Position numbers and translations under genes: made by a program. The notes below the pieces were generated by a model. The model had not been told where the DNA came from, made no database searches, and saw nothing but the letters and a program-made list of their open reading frames with translations. A stretch of 40,666 bases of DNA. Source: Oscillospiraceae bacterium (GTDB lineage: Bacteria; Bacillota; Clostridia; Oscillospirales; Oscillospiraceae). The first letter of the stretch is position 1; the number at the start of each line of letters is the position of its first letter. The stretch is from assembly GCA_017935145.1 (NCBI GenBank), contig JAGBIE010000011.1:1-40666 (forward strand), written 5' to 3'. Below are positions 6,839 to 14,608 of the stretch, piece by piece.

Positions 6839-8613
6839 TGCTTTTTGCGCTTTCTAGCACATTGGGGACAACCATGACCATTACTGCGGAGACGAATTTC
6901 CGTCTGCCACTCATGACCGCAATCTTTGCATTTCCACCATACTTTCTTGCCACTTTTAGGCAGAAACAAATTTGGTGTCAAGGGCGTGTTTTTAGTATAA
7001 TCCCATTCCGTAGATATTTCTGGAAACAGTGTTTGGAAATCGTTAGTTCCTATTTTAGGAACTCTACCACTGCAACAGGGGCAACCTTTACCTTGGCTTC
7101 TGTCATTGGGCGATGATTCCCACTCGTGACCACATACAGGACACAACCACCAAACCTTTTTGAATCGCTTTGCTGTTATATCATTTGGCGTAAGATTTCC
7201 ATTTTTTGTAGGATGCCACTGTTTTGCAAGTTCTGGATTGTTTTCCGCAAGAGAGCCTCTTTCAGCAACCTTTCCTTGCGTAAATGTTTTCCCTCGTTGT
7301 TTTTTTGAACACTCCGGACACCCACTATTTCTCTTACCGCCTCTATGAATAATAGACGTTCGCCATTCATGCCCGCAGTTCTTACATTTCCACCATGCAG
7401 AATCATTGGAGTTGACGCCAAACATATTTGGCGTTAATGTCCCATTCTTAGTTGGATGCCATTCTTCTGCTACATCGGGGCGCAATTCCACAAGTGAATT
7501 TGGTATTGCAGTAAGAAACGCACGAATAGCATTCTCATCGCGTTCTAAGTTAACATGAATTCTGCTGTGAATACACCGAGGATCCTTACGCGTCCACATA
7601 TTTGATGTTGGGTCGATTGAGTTGAGAATTACTTGAATAACCGTTGCCAAATCATTTCGATTTTTCTTTTTGTGGATAATGTAATTATCGTCTGCAACAT
7701 CCCACCATTGATTCCCAGTGTGTTCCTTAACACGAAGAAGCTTAATTCCATTATTTTGGCAAAGGAGATATTTATCTCTTTCTCTGCGATGCACCTCCTC
7801 GCTGTTATGCCATCTAGCTCCGTCAAATTCGATACCTAAACGGAGGGAGGGGATGTAGATATCCAGTTCCATTCCATTTTCAAGAACATCCTTGCATCTA
7901 TTTACGGCATCTGGATACAATTTCTTGACATAATAATAGATTGCTTGCTCGGGAAAGGAGGTTAAACGCCTTGCGCTACAAATGGGGCAACCAGTATTGT
8001 CGTTGACACGGTCTTTGGGGGTTGCCTGCCACTCATGTCCATAGCGGCATAGCCACCACACTTTCTTACCATTTTTTCTGGAAATCTCAGATGGTGTAAG
8101 CAACTTATTTTTCGTTGGATGCCATTCTTTTGCAATATCTGGATAGCACGTTTCAAAATCGTTTATTCCCGCAACTGTCTTATGTCCAGAGCAGATAGGG
8201 CAACTCAAAGCGCTACGTGCGCATTTCTTATGAACAGGCATCTGGTAGCTGTGCCCCAGCGGACATTTCCACCACACAGTCTTGTTACTCCCATATGTAA
8301 CGGAATTCAAATCAATATCCAAATTTTTCTCCAAATCCCATTGCTTTGCAATTTCGGGATGCGTTGTCTTTAAATCATTATAGCCAACCCAAACACGATG
8401 ATTTGAACAATATGGGCAACCCTGTCCGCGGACTCTTTGCGGAAGGGGCATTTCCCATTCATGACCTTTACTACATTTCCACCAGACTTTTTTCTTGCTT
8501 CCAAGGGTCAATGTTGTGGGGTCATATTCCAGTTCCTTATTCTTTTCCCAGTTCCATTCGGTCATTAGTTGAGCATTATCGCTCACATATTGTTTTTCTT
8601 TCTTTTCTGCCAC
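6832..8613 (-). CDS. Zinc-ribbon repeat protein with Vsr/DUF559-like nuclease core
   Basis: The 593-residue protein has six zinc-ribbon repeats of the DUF4379 type, three before (to about residue 215) and three after (from about 380) a central domain. Each repeat runs W-x-x-x-K-N, then VWWKC, a G-H-E-W/Y motif and a closing C-P-x-C. The central part, about 220-300, resembles PD-(D/E)xK enzymes of the Vsr/DUF559 group, with E249, D251, E262, D264 and H269 in the ELDIYIP and GIEFDGARWH segments. It therefore probably binds and cuts nucleic acid; target and role are unknown. The GTG start follows GGAGGTG by about eight bases; a TTG five codons earlier lies inside that site. The gene is visibly AT-richer than its neighbours and lies by a tRNA with its own promoter and terminator, which suggests transfer. 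Defence is a guess. Confidence 0.8.
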   Translation of the reverse strand: MAEKKEKQYVSDNAQLMTEWNWEKNKELEYDPTTLTLGSKKKVWWKCSKGHEWEMPLPQRVRGQGCPYCSNHRVWVGYNDLKTTHPEIAKQWDLEKNLDIDLNSVTYGSNKTVWWKCPLGHSYQMPVHKKCARSALSCPICSGHKTVAGINDFETCYPDIAKEWHPTKNKLLTPSEISRKNGKKVWWLCRYGHEWQATPKDRVNDNTGCPICSARRLTSFPEQAIYYYVKKLYPDAVNRCKDVLENGMELDIYIPSLRLGIEFDGARWHNSEEVHRRERDKYLLCQNNGIKLLRVKEHTGNQWWDVADDNYIIHKKKNRNDLATVIQVILNSIDPTSNMWTRKDPRCIHSRIHVNLERDENAIRAFLTAIPNSLVELRPDVAEEWHPTKNGTLTPNMFGVNSNDSAWWKCKNCGHEWRTSIIHRGGKRNSGCPECSKKQRGKTFTQGKVAERGSLAENNPELAKQWHPTKNGNLTPNDITAKRFKKVWWLCPVCGHEWESSPNDRSQGKGCPCCSGRVPKIGTNDFQTLFPEISTEWDYTKNTPLTPNLFLPKSGKKVWWKCKDCGHEWQTEIRLRSNGHGCPQCARKRKKQE

Positions 8614-8646
8614 AATGCTCACCTCCAAATGTGATTGTATATAAAA

Positions 8647-8675
8647 ATTATATCGAATTCCGTTGGCAAAATCAA
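8647..8675 (-). promoter_or_regulatory. Promoter of the zinc-ribbon protein gene
   Basis: On the minus strand TTGATT (8670-8675), a 17-base spacer and TATAAT (8647-8652) lie about 35 bases before the GTG start. Confidence 0.7.
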
Positions 8676-8700
8676 TCGGGATGGGATATCGTTTGGAATA

Positions 8701-8737
8701 AACAAAAAGACTCGAAATCTGATGATTTCGAGTCTTT
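8701..8737 (-). terminator. Terminator after tRNA-Pro
   Basis: On the minus strand a 14-pair stem (AAAGACTCGAAATC with its complement, loop of four) begins right after the tRNA CCA end and is followed by a T run. Confidence 0.88.
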
Positions 8738-8739
8738 AT

Positions 8740-8816
8740 TGGTCCGAGTGGCGGGACTTGAACCCACGGCCTCTTGACCCCCAGTCAAGCGCGATACCAA
8801 ACTTCGCCACACCCGG
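8740..8816 (-). tRNA. tRNA-Pro (anticodon GGG)
   Basis: The 77-base minus-strand transcript folds as a full cloverleaf. The acceptor strands CCGGGTG and CACTCGG pair with one G-T. The anticodon arm CTTGA-loop-TCAAG carries GGG at positions 34-36, the T-arm holds GGTTCAA, and a CCA end is encoded. GGG reads proline codons CCC and CCU. It has its own promoter and terminator and borders the AT-rich zinc-ribbon gene. Confidence 0.95.
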
Positions 8817-8834
8817 ATACCTTGTTGCCAAAGT

Positions 8835-8863
8835 ATATTAGCATAACGCGCTGACTTTTGCAA
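8835..8863 (-). promoter_or_regulatory. Promoter of tRNA-Pro
   Basis: On the minus strand TTGCAA (8858-8863) and TAATAT (8835-8840) are separated by 17 bases, about 18 bases before the mature tRNA 5' end. Confidence 0.8.
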
Positions 8864-8891
8864 GTCCTTTTTTCTGATTTTTTCATCTTTT

Positions 8892-10241
8892 TTAGCGGGC
8901 GAGTTCTTCTACGCAGGCGTGGAGGACTTTTGCCGCGATGGGAGCGCAGATATCACTGCCCGCTCCCGCGTTTTCTGCCACCACCACAAAGGCTAAGGGG
9001 AAGGCATCGTTCGCGCAAAATCCCGCAAAGGTGGCATGGGGCAAGAGCCCCTCCCCTACCTCGGCTGTACCGGATTTGGCGCAGACCTCAATATCGGGGA
9101 ACTGCCACGCGCCATAGATGGTGTTGACATTATTTTGCATAAAGGCGGTGAGTCCATTGGCGGTTTCCTGAGAGAACAGTTGGGGCGTGAGGGTGGTTTT
9201 TGCCATATAACTGCCCGCACGGCGGACAAAATAGGGCTCTGCCCCCTGTCCGCCCCCTGCGATAGTGCCCATGAAACGCAAGAAGGCATAGGGATTCACC
9301 AAGTCCGTATACTGACCGATGCCCGCCCATGCCACATTGACAGGGGCATCGGCGCTCAGGTCAAACTGACCCTTGGCGGTGGTGATGCCATCCACCGTGA
9401 AGGTGGAGGTGAGACCCAAACTTTCAGCAGTTTTGGTGAGGTTTTCCGCGCCCACCAAGAGGGCGATTTGGGCAAAGGCACAGTTGCAGGATTTGGCAAG
9501 GGCGGTTTTTACATCCACCTCGCCATGGTTGCCTGCGCAGATGACTTTATCCACGCCGAACTCCATTTCACCCTCGCAAATAAAGGTGCGGGCGAAAATA
9601 TCGGGCACATATTCCATGGCGGCGGTGGTGGTGACCAGTTTAAAAATCGAGCCAGGGGTGTAGCGCCCATGGAGGAAGCGGTTGAGGTAGACACCATCGT
9701 ATGCGCCTGTGAGGTCGGTGGTGAGGTCGGGAGGAGAATCGGGGTCAAAGGTGGGGCTGGTGACGGCGCAGAGGATTTCGCCCGTCTCGTAGTTATACAC
9801 CGCCACAGTGCCTTTATGATTGCCCAGCGCCTGCAGGGCGGTCTCCTGCACCCGTGCGGAGATGGTGAGGGTCAAAACCCGCTCCCCTGCTCCCGCGAGA
9901 CCGTTTATAGCATCGTAACCCGTGAGGGGCAGAAGGTATTCCTGCGAGAAAGCAGGCGGGATATTGCCACTGCGGTCGCCAAGAAGGTGCATGGTGGCGG
10001 CACGGCGGAGAGGGGTATCCCCATAGGCGAGGGCTGGAGAATAGGACAGGAGGGTTTCTCCATCCCGATCTTTGACCTGCGTCAAGGCGGGGCGACCATC
10101 CCGATAGACATGGGGTGAGCCAGAGAAGAGTAGCCAATCTTTGGCGTTTTGCGTCCATGTAAACAGGAACAGCACCATGCCTGCGGTGAGTACAAGAGTC
10201 AGCAGTAGCACGGCGATGCCTCGGCGAGAGATTTTTTTCAT
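8892..10241 (-). CDS. Class B penicillin-binding protein (PbpA/FtsI-like transpeptidase)
   Basis: It cross-links peptidoglycan at the outer face of the membrane. The 449-residue protein has one N-terminal membrane anchor (residues about 10-28) and the three active-site motifs of transpeptidases: S198-x-x-K in TPGSIFK, S251-C-N, and K389-S-G-T. It is shorter than typical FtsI or PBP2 (550-700 residues), with a reduced pedestal and no PASTA domains, as in the PbpA partner of RodA-type proteins. Its ATG overlaps the stop of the upstream FHA-SEDS gene by four bases, so the two are made together and very likely form a glycan polymerase/transpeptidase pair. Whether they serve division, elongation or spore cortex cannot be told. 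Confidence 0.92.
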   Translation of the reverse strand: MKKISRRGIAVLLLTLVLTAGMVLFLFTWTQNAKDWLLFSGSPHVYRDGRPALTQVKDRDGETLLSYSPALAYGDTPLRRAATMHLLGDRSGNIPPAFSQEYLLPLTGYDAINGLAGAGERVLTLTISARVQETALQALGNHKGTVAVYNYETGEILCAVTSPTFDPDSPPDLTTDLTGAYDGVYLNRFLHGRYTPGSIFKLVTTTAAMEYVPDIFARTFICEGEMEFGVDKVICAGNHGEVDVKTALAKSCNCAFAQIALLVGAENLTKTAESLGLTSTFTVDGITTAKGQFDLSADAPVNVAWAGIGQYTDLVNPYAFLRFMGTIAGGGQGAEPYFVRRAGSYMAKTTLTPQLFSQETANGLTAFMQNNVNTIYGAWQFPDIEVCAKSGTAEVGEGLLPHATFAGFCANDAFPLAFVVVAENAGAGSDICAPIAAKVLHACVEELAR

Positions 10242-11923
10242 GGGTCATCCCTCCTTGCCCGAGGTACGGTAAAACTGGCGTTTTGGCGGGTATCCACGGC
10301 TTTGAGGAAGGCTAAAAGCCCCCAAGCCGAGAGCATACTGCTACCGCCGTTACTGACAAAGGGGAAGGTCACGCCCGTGAGAGGTAGCAAATCCACTGTG
10401 CCAAAGACATTGAGAATGGTTTGGGTTAGGAGAATGCTCACAGCGGCGCAAGCGCCAATGGATTGGAAACATCCGCGGGAAAGTGGCGCAGAGCGCACCA
10501 CATAGACCCCCAACAGTACCACATACAGCACCATGAGGGTGGCAAAAATGAGACCCAGTTCTTCGGAGACGAAGGCGAAGACCAAGTCCGTATCGGCAGC
10601 GGCAACATATTTAAGCCAGCCCTGTCCCGCACCAAGTCCCAAAAGACCGCCAGAGGCGATGCACATCATGCTCCGTGTCTGCTGATAGCCACCAGTGAGG
10701 GCATGTTCCCACACATGGCGCCACGATTCGAAACGGCGGGTGATATAGGGCAGAAAGCGGGTTGCCAACATGCCACCAAAGGCGGCTGCGGCGGTGGTAA
10801 GGGTGACAGCGGCAAAATTGCCACTGCGGAGAAAGGCGATGACTAGGAAGCAAACAAAGAACACTAGGGCTGTGCCAAAATCGCTGAGAAGGGCAAGACA
10901 GAGGCACACAGCACCCGTATAGATGACGAAGAACAAGAGGTTTTTGCGGGTGACGAGAGTATCCAGCGAGGCAGTTCCCACAAATACGAAGCAGATTTTT
11001 GCCAGTTCCGAGGGCTGGAAGGACATGCCACCCAAAAAGACCCAGTTGCGAGCGCCATTGACCTCTTTGGCAAACAGGAGGGTGAAGATGAGAAGTGCCA
11101 AACCTCCCACAGCGGCCACGGGACGCATCCAACGGATGCGTTTTTGGTTGCGGAGCATCCATCCCACCAAGAGGAAGAGTCCTACGCCCAAGAAGATGGT
11201 GGCGGTCTGTTTATACAATTCGTTGGGGGCGGAGGATGCCACCACGCACTGCCCAACGCTACAGAGGAAGAAGGCGACAGATTCTACCTCAAAACCTTTG
11301 CGGTGGAAGATGCGGTAGAGGAAAAAGAGCCCCCACTCCCCTACCACAAGCGCCATGGCGCAAAGGAAGATGGGGAGTTTTTCCTCGGCAGATGCCAAGG
11401 AGGCGGTCATGAGGCAAATTTGGAACGCCGTGAGGGTGAAGATGGTCACAAAGGGGCGCAGAGGTCCGCCCTCTTTTTGGCGGAAGCGGGTTTGCTTTTC
11501 CTGCTGTTTTTCCCCAAAGGGTTCTAGTTTGACTTTCACATCCCCAAGGGTGATATTTTGCCCGTATTTCACCGTAGCGGACTGGACTTTTTTGCCACCC
11601 ACCACGATGCCTTTTTTCGAATCGGCATCGGTAACTACCCAAGTGCCGTCATCCATGCGGGTGAGGACGGCGTGAACGGGGGAGATTTTTTCCCCTTTGA
11701 GGCACAAATCACAACTTTTTCGACTGCCAAGGGTATTTTCCCAATGGGTGATGGCAAGGCGTTTGCCATCGGGCAGAATGAGCCACGCCCACACCTCTTT
11801 GAGATTGCGGTGAAAGAGCAAACTATGCCCCAAGCGCACCAAAAGCACCACCGCCAAGATTGGAAGCAGAAGACGCATGACGGCACCCGCCGCAGTGAGC
11901 TGATAGGAATCCAAAACGGGCAC
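10238..11923 (-). CDS. FHA-domain fused SEDS protein (FtsW/RodA/SpoVE family)
   Basis: SEDS proteins polymerise lipid II into glycan strands. This 561-residue protein is a fusion: a short hydrophobic start (residues 12-36), an FHA domain (about 58-135, with GSRKSCD and SPVHAVL) that would bind phosphothreonine, then the ten-helix SEDS core (about 155-545) with FQPSELAK, SDFGTALVFF and SNGGSS. Plain FtsW/RodA are about 370-420 residues. The FHA part suggests control by a Ser/Thr kinase. By eye, the Asp that precedes A-x-G-x-G-Y-Q in E. coli FtsW and RodA is His407 here, with Glu406 beside it; the core is divergent. The GTG start at 11923 follows AGGAGG with about eight bases between. It overlaps the PBP gene by four bases. 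Confidence 0.9.
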   Translation of the reverse strand: MPVLDSYQLTAAGAVMRLLLPILAVVLLVRLGHSLLFHRNLKEVWAWLILPDGKRLAITHWENTLGSRKSCDLCLKGEKISPVHAVLTRMDDGTWVVTDADSKKGIVVGGKKVQSATVKYGQNITLGDVKVKLEPFGEKQQEKQTRFRQKEGGPLRPFVTIFTLTAFQICLMTASLASAEEKLPIFLCAMALVVGEWGLFFLYRIFHRKGFEVESVAFFLCSVGQCVVASSAPNELYKQTATIFLGVGLFLLVGWMLRNQKRIRWMRPVAAVGGLALLIFTLLFAKEVNGARNWVFLGGMSFQPSELAKICFVFVGTASLDTLVTRKNLLFFVIYTGAVCLCLALLSDFGTALVFFVCFLVIAFLRSGNFAAVTLTTAAAAFGGMLATRFLPYITRRFESWRHVWEHALTGGYQQTRSMMCIASGGLLGLGAGQGWLKYVAAADTDLVFAFVSEELGLIFATLMVLYVVLLGVYVVRSAPLSRGCFQSIGACAAVSILLTQTILNVFGTVDLLPLTGVTFPFVSNGGSSMLSAWGLLAFLKAVDTRQNASFTVPRARRDDP

Positions 11924-11941
11924 CGAACACCCCTCCTTTTC

Positions 11942-11970
11942 AAAAAAGGGCAGCCTTAGGGCTGCCCTTT
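11942..11970 (-). terminator. Intrinsic terminator after the PspC gene
   Basis: On the minus strand AAAGGGCAGCC pairs with GGCTGCCCTTT and is followed by T residues, between the PspC stop at 11975 and the ribosome site of the SEDS gene. Confidence 0.88.
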
Positions 11971-11974
11971 GGGA

Positions 11975-12163
11975 TTATTGTTCTTTTGGCATGACAAAAG
12001 CCAAGAGGAAATACAGCAGAACGCCAGTTCCTGCAAAGCAGATGAGCAGAATCCATGCGATGCGCACCCAAGTGGATTCCCAACCGAAATAGGCGGCGAT
12101 GCCAGCGCAAACACCGAGGATTTTCACATCCGTAGTGGAGCGAGTGAGTTTTTTCTTTTCCAT
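11975..12163 (-). CDS. PspC-domain small membrane protein
   Basis: This 62-residue protein consists of a single PspC domain: a basic start, the segment GVCAGIAAYFGW, the W-V-R-I-A-W motif and one or two membrane helices. PspC proteins work in envelope stress responses in some bacteria; stand-alone copies of this size are common in Firmicutes and their role is not settled. The ATG at 12163 follows AAAGGA with eight bases between. That ribosome site overlaps the likely true end of the AI-2E transporter gene upstream, so the two are probably co-transcribed and ended by the terminator at 11942. Confidence 0.88.
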   Translation of the reverse strand: MEKKKLTRSTTDVKILGVCAGIAAYFGWESTWVRIAWILLICFAGTGVLLYFLLAFVMPKEQ

Positions 12164-12187
12164 AATGATTATCCTTTCTCGTCTGTT

Positions 12188-13435
12188 TCAAACTCCAGTT
12201 GGTTCGGGTCGTCCGCTTCTACTGTGGGTAGGTCGGACAATTCTTGCAAGTGGAGATAGGTATTGGTATCTGCGGGACGTTTTTTTCTTTTGGAGGGTTT
12301 CTTGGAGCCACTCCTTAAAGACCGTGTACAAAACAGCAAACACGGGCACGCCCAAGAGCATGCCGGCAAAGCCAAAGATTTTGCCAGCCACGGTGATGGA
12401 CACCAGTACCCAAAAACCGGAGATGCCCACGCTATCGCCCAAGACGCGGGGGGCGATGATGTTACCCTCAATCTGTTGCAGAACGAGGATGAAGAGGATG
12501 AAATAGAAGCACTTGAGGGGGTCCACCATCAAAATAAGGAAGGCGGAAGGGATGGCACCGATAAAGGGGCCAAAGAAGGGGATGATATTGGTCACGCCCA
12601 CCACAGTGGCAATGAGCAGTGCATAGGGCATGCGCAAAATGAGAAGACCAATATAGCAGACGATGCCAACGATGAGAGAGTCAATGAGCTGACCTGTGAT
12701 GAAACCGCCAAAGATACGGTGGGTTTCCCGCGCGGTATGCAGAAGTTTTTCCGCCCGTTTGGGAGCGCAGGTGGCAACCAGCACCTTTTTGGCTTGGGCG
12801 AAGAAAATGTCTTTACTCCAGAGAATATAGACCGATGCCACAATGCCCACGACCATATCCACAATGCCATTGACCACAGACACCACAGAGGAGGTGAGTC
12901 CCGTCATAATCTTTTGCAGGTTAGAGAACACCACGCCGTTGGGGTCGAGCAGAGTATCCAAGCGGTCGTAGAGAGTGTGCAGAGAGTTTAGCGCCATTTC
13001 CCGCAGTTGGGGATTGTCATCCAAAATGCCACGGAGCCAATCTTCCATTTTGGCAAAGTAGGCGGAGAAGTTGTTGACAATTTTCATGAGGGATTCGTAG
13101 AGTTCTGGCAAAATCAGGTAGAAGAAGCCATAGACCACAAAGCCACCCACCGCCAGGGCGATGACGATACCCACAGCACGACTAATTTTGCGCACAGCGG
13201 GGGATTTTTTACCCTTTTTCTCCAACAGGCGGGGGAGAATTTTATCCACCAAATTCACGATGGGGCTCAGGAAGAAGGCGAACACCATGCCAAAGATAAT
13301 GGGCGAAGCCACTGCCGTCAGGCGTTTGAAAATGGCGAAAAATTCTGTGAGATTCATGAGCACAAGGCACAAAAGAACGCCACAAAGCACCAAGACACCT
13401 TGCTTCATCAGTTTTGCCGATTTACGATCTTCCAA
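12188..13435 (-). CDS. AI-2E family membrane transporter, 3' end probably frameshifted
   Basis: The protein belongs to the AI-2E/YdiK-type family of integral membrane exporters or permeases with about eight helices. Family-like stretches are IIPFFGPFIGAIPSA and QQIEGNIIAPRVLGDS in the C-terminal half. As written, the frame ends at 12188 with a basic, unlikely tail. At the A7 run (plus 12290-12297), dropping one A puts translation into a frame that runs to a stop at 12169-12171, giving an acidic tail starting R-P-A-D-T-N-T-Y-L, close to the P-T-D-T-x-x-Y pattern I associate with relatives. So the end is probably damaged by a one-base insertion or a sequencing error. The start is uncertain: a TTG at 13435, eight bases after GAGGG, is preferred over a GTG at 13444. 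The substrate is unknown. Confidence 0.88.
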   Translation of the reverse strand: MEDRKSAKLMKQGVLVLCGVLLCLVLMNLTEFFAIFKRLTAVASPIIFGMVFAFFLSPIVNLVDKILPRLLEKKGKKSPAVRKISRAVGIVIALAVGGFVVYGFFYLILPELYESLMKIVNNFSAYFAKMEDWLRGILDDNPQLREMALNSLHTLYDRLDTLLDPNGVVFSNLQKIMTGLTSSVVSVVNGIVDMVVGIVASVYILWSKDIFFAQAKKVLVATCAPKRAEKLLHTARETHRIFGGFITGQLIDSLIVGIVCYIGLLILRMPYALLIATVVGVTNIIPFFGPFIGAIPSAFLILMVDPLKCFYFILFILVLQQIEGNIIAPRVLGDSVGISGFWVLVSITVAGKIFGFAGMLLGVPVFAVLYTVFKEWLQETLQKKKTSRRYQYLSPLARIVRPTHSRSGRPEPTGV

Positions 13436-13468
13436 AACATTCACCCTCTTTGTTTTACGATTATTTTT

Positions 13469-13497
13469 AGTGTAACACGGCAGAAGAAATCAGTCAA
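13469..13497 (-). promoter_or_regulatory. Promoter of the AI-2E transporter gene
   Basis: On the minus strand TTGACT (13492-13497), a 17-base spacer and TACACT (13469-13474) lie about 35 bases before the start codon. Confidence 0.8.
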
Positions 13498-13537
13498 GAA
13501 ATCCCATACACTTTTCCCTAATTATTTCCTAATGCGC

Positions 13538-13566
13538 TTGTTTTTATGTCCCGTATATGGTACAGT
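13538..13566 (+). promoter_or_regulatory. Promoter of the WYL regulator gene
   Basis: TTGTTT (13538-13543) and TACAGT (13561-13566) are separated by 17 bases, 28 bases before the ATG at 13594. It diverges from the AI-2E promoter with about 40 bases between their -35 boxes. Confidence 0.65.
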
Positions 13567-13593
13567 AAAAGAAAAGGAAATGAGGTGGAAACT

Positions 13594-14571
13594 ATGGCAA
13601 AAGCAGAAAAGCAGAAACTGAAACTTTTGTACCTTTTAGACTACTTAATGCAGTTTAGCGATGAGACCCATCCCCTCTCCACCCAAGAACTGATTTCCCA
13701 CTTAGAAAGCGTGGGTATCCGTGCGGAACGGAAAAGTATTTACAGCGATATTTCCTGCCTGCAGGAATACGGCGTGGATATTGAACTGCAAAAGGGTCGT
13801 GGGGGCGGTTACTACATCGCCAGCCGTGATTTTGAACTGCCTGAGGTAAAATTATTGGTGGATGCGGTGCAGTCTTCCCGCTTCCTCACCACGAAAAAAT
13901 CCTTGGAACTCATCGGCAAACTGGAAAAACTCACCAGCCGTCACGATGCAGGTTCTCTCCAGCGCAATGTGGTGGTATCGGGTCGGGTGAAGAACATGGA
14001 TGAGTGCATCTACTACAATGTGGACGCCATTCACGATGCCATTGCCGCGGGAAGTCAAATTATCTTCCGCTACTTTGAGTGGGGCGTGGACCGCCAGCGC
14101 CATTTCCGTGAGAGAGAATATACCGCCAGTCCCTACGCTCTTATTTGGGACAATGAGAACTACTATTTGGTGGCGCATTCGGACCGCCATGGGCTGACCC
14201 ACTATCGGGTGGACAAGATGGTGAACATCCGTCAGACGGGGGAAAAGCGCTATGTGGACGAGGAGACCCGCAAACTGGACCTTTCTGCCTACGGCAAGAA
14301 TGTATTTTCCATGTTTGGTGGCAAGCCTGTGAATGTGAAGATGCGCTTCTGCAACGAATTGGCAGGTGTGGTGCTGGACCGCTTTGGTGGGGACAGTATG
14401 CTCATTCCCGATGGAGAGCATCATTTCACTTTCACCGCGCCTGTGACCATATCCCCTGCTTTTTGGGGCTGGATTGGTCAATTTGGAAATCGTGCCAAGG
14501 TGCTCTATCCCGAGGCGGTGGTGGAGCAGTTTAAAACCCTACTCCAAGAAGCCTTAGACCAATATGAATAA
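13594..14571 (+). CDS. WYL-domain transcription regulator (DeoR-like HTH)
   Basis: The 325-residue protein has an N-terminal winged helix (residues about 8-80, with RKSIYSDISCLQEYG and GGYYI) and a WYL ligand-sensing domain in the middle (about 130-230, with SPYALIWDNENYYLVAH and the YRVDKM segment), followed by a C-terminal extension, the usual build of this family. WYL domains bind nucleic acid or small ligands. Start at 13594 is chosen because GAGGTGG sits just before it and the upstream in-frame ATG lies close to the -10 box. It is divergent from the AI-2E gene, so that gene is a possible target. It ends at a strong bidirectional terminator. Confidence 0.9.
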   Translation: MAKAEKQKLKLLYLLDYLMQFSDETHPLSTQELISHLESVGIRAERKSIYSDISCLQEYGVDIELQKGRGGGYYIASRDFELPEVKLLVDAVQSSRFLTTKKSLELIGKLEKLTSRHDAGSLQRNVVVSGRVKNMDECIYYNVDAIHDAIAAGSQIIFRYFEWGVDRQRHFREREYTASPYALIWDNENYYLVAHSDRHGLTHYRVDKMVNIRQTGEKRYVDEETRKLDLSAYGKNVFSMFGGKPVNVKMRFCNELAGVVLDRFGGDSMLIPDGEHHFTFTAPVTISPAFWGWIGQFGNRAKVLYPEAVVEQFKTLLQEALDQYE

Positions 14572-14572
14572 G

Positions 14573-14608
14573 AAAAAAGCGACTCGAATCATCGAGTCGC
14601 TTTTTTGA
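14573..14608. terminator. Bidirectional intrinsic terminator
   Basis: The stem GCGACTCGA / TCGAGTCGC with loop ATCA is flanked by an A run and a T run. It serves both the WYL regulator and the convergent YdcF-like gene. Confidence 0.92.

Noticed and set aside
8740..8816. The tRNA-Pro as an attachment site for an element carrying the zinc-ribbon gene
   Set aside because: No repeat of the tRNA 3' end was found on the far side of the zinc-ribbon gene, and no integrase is present.
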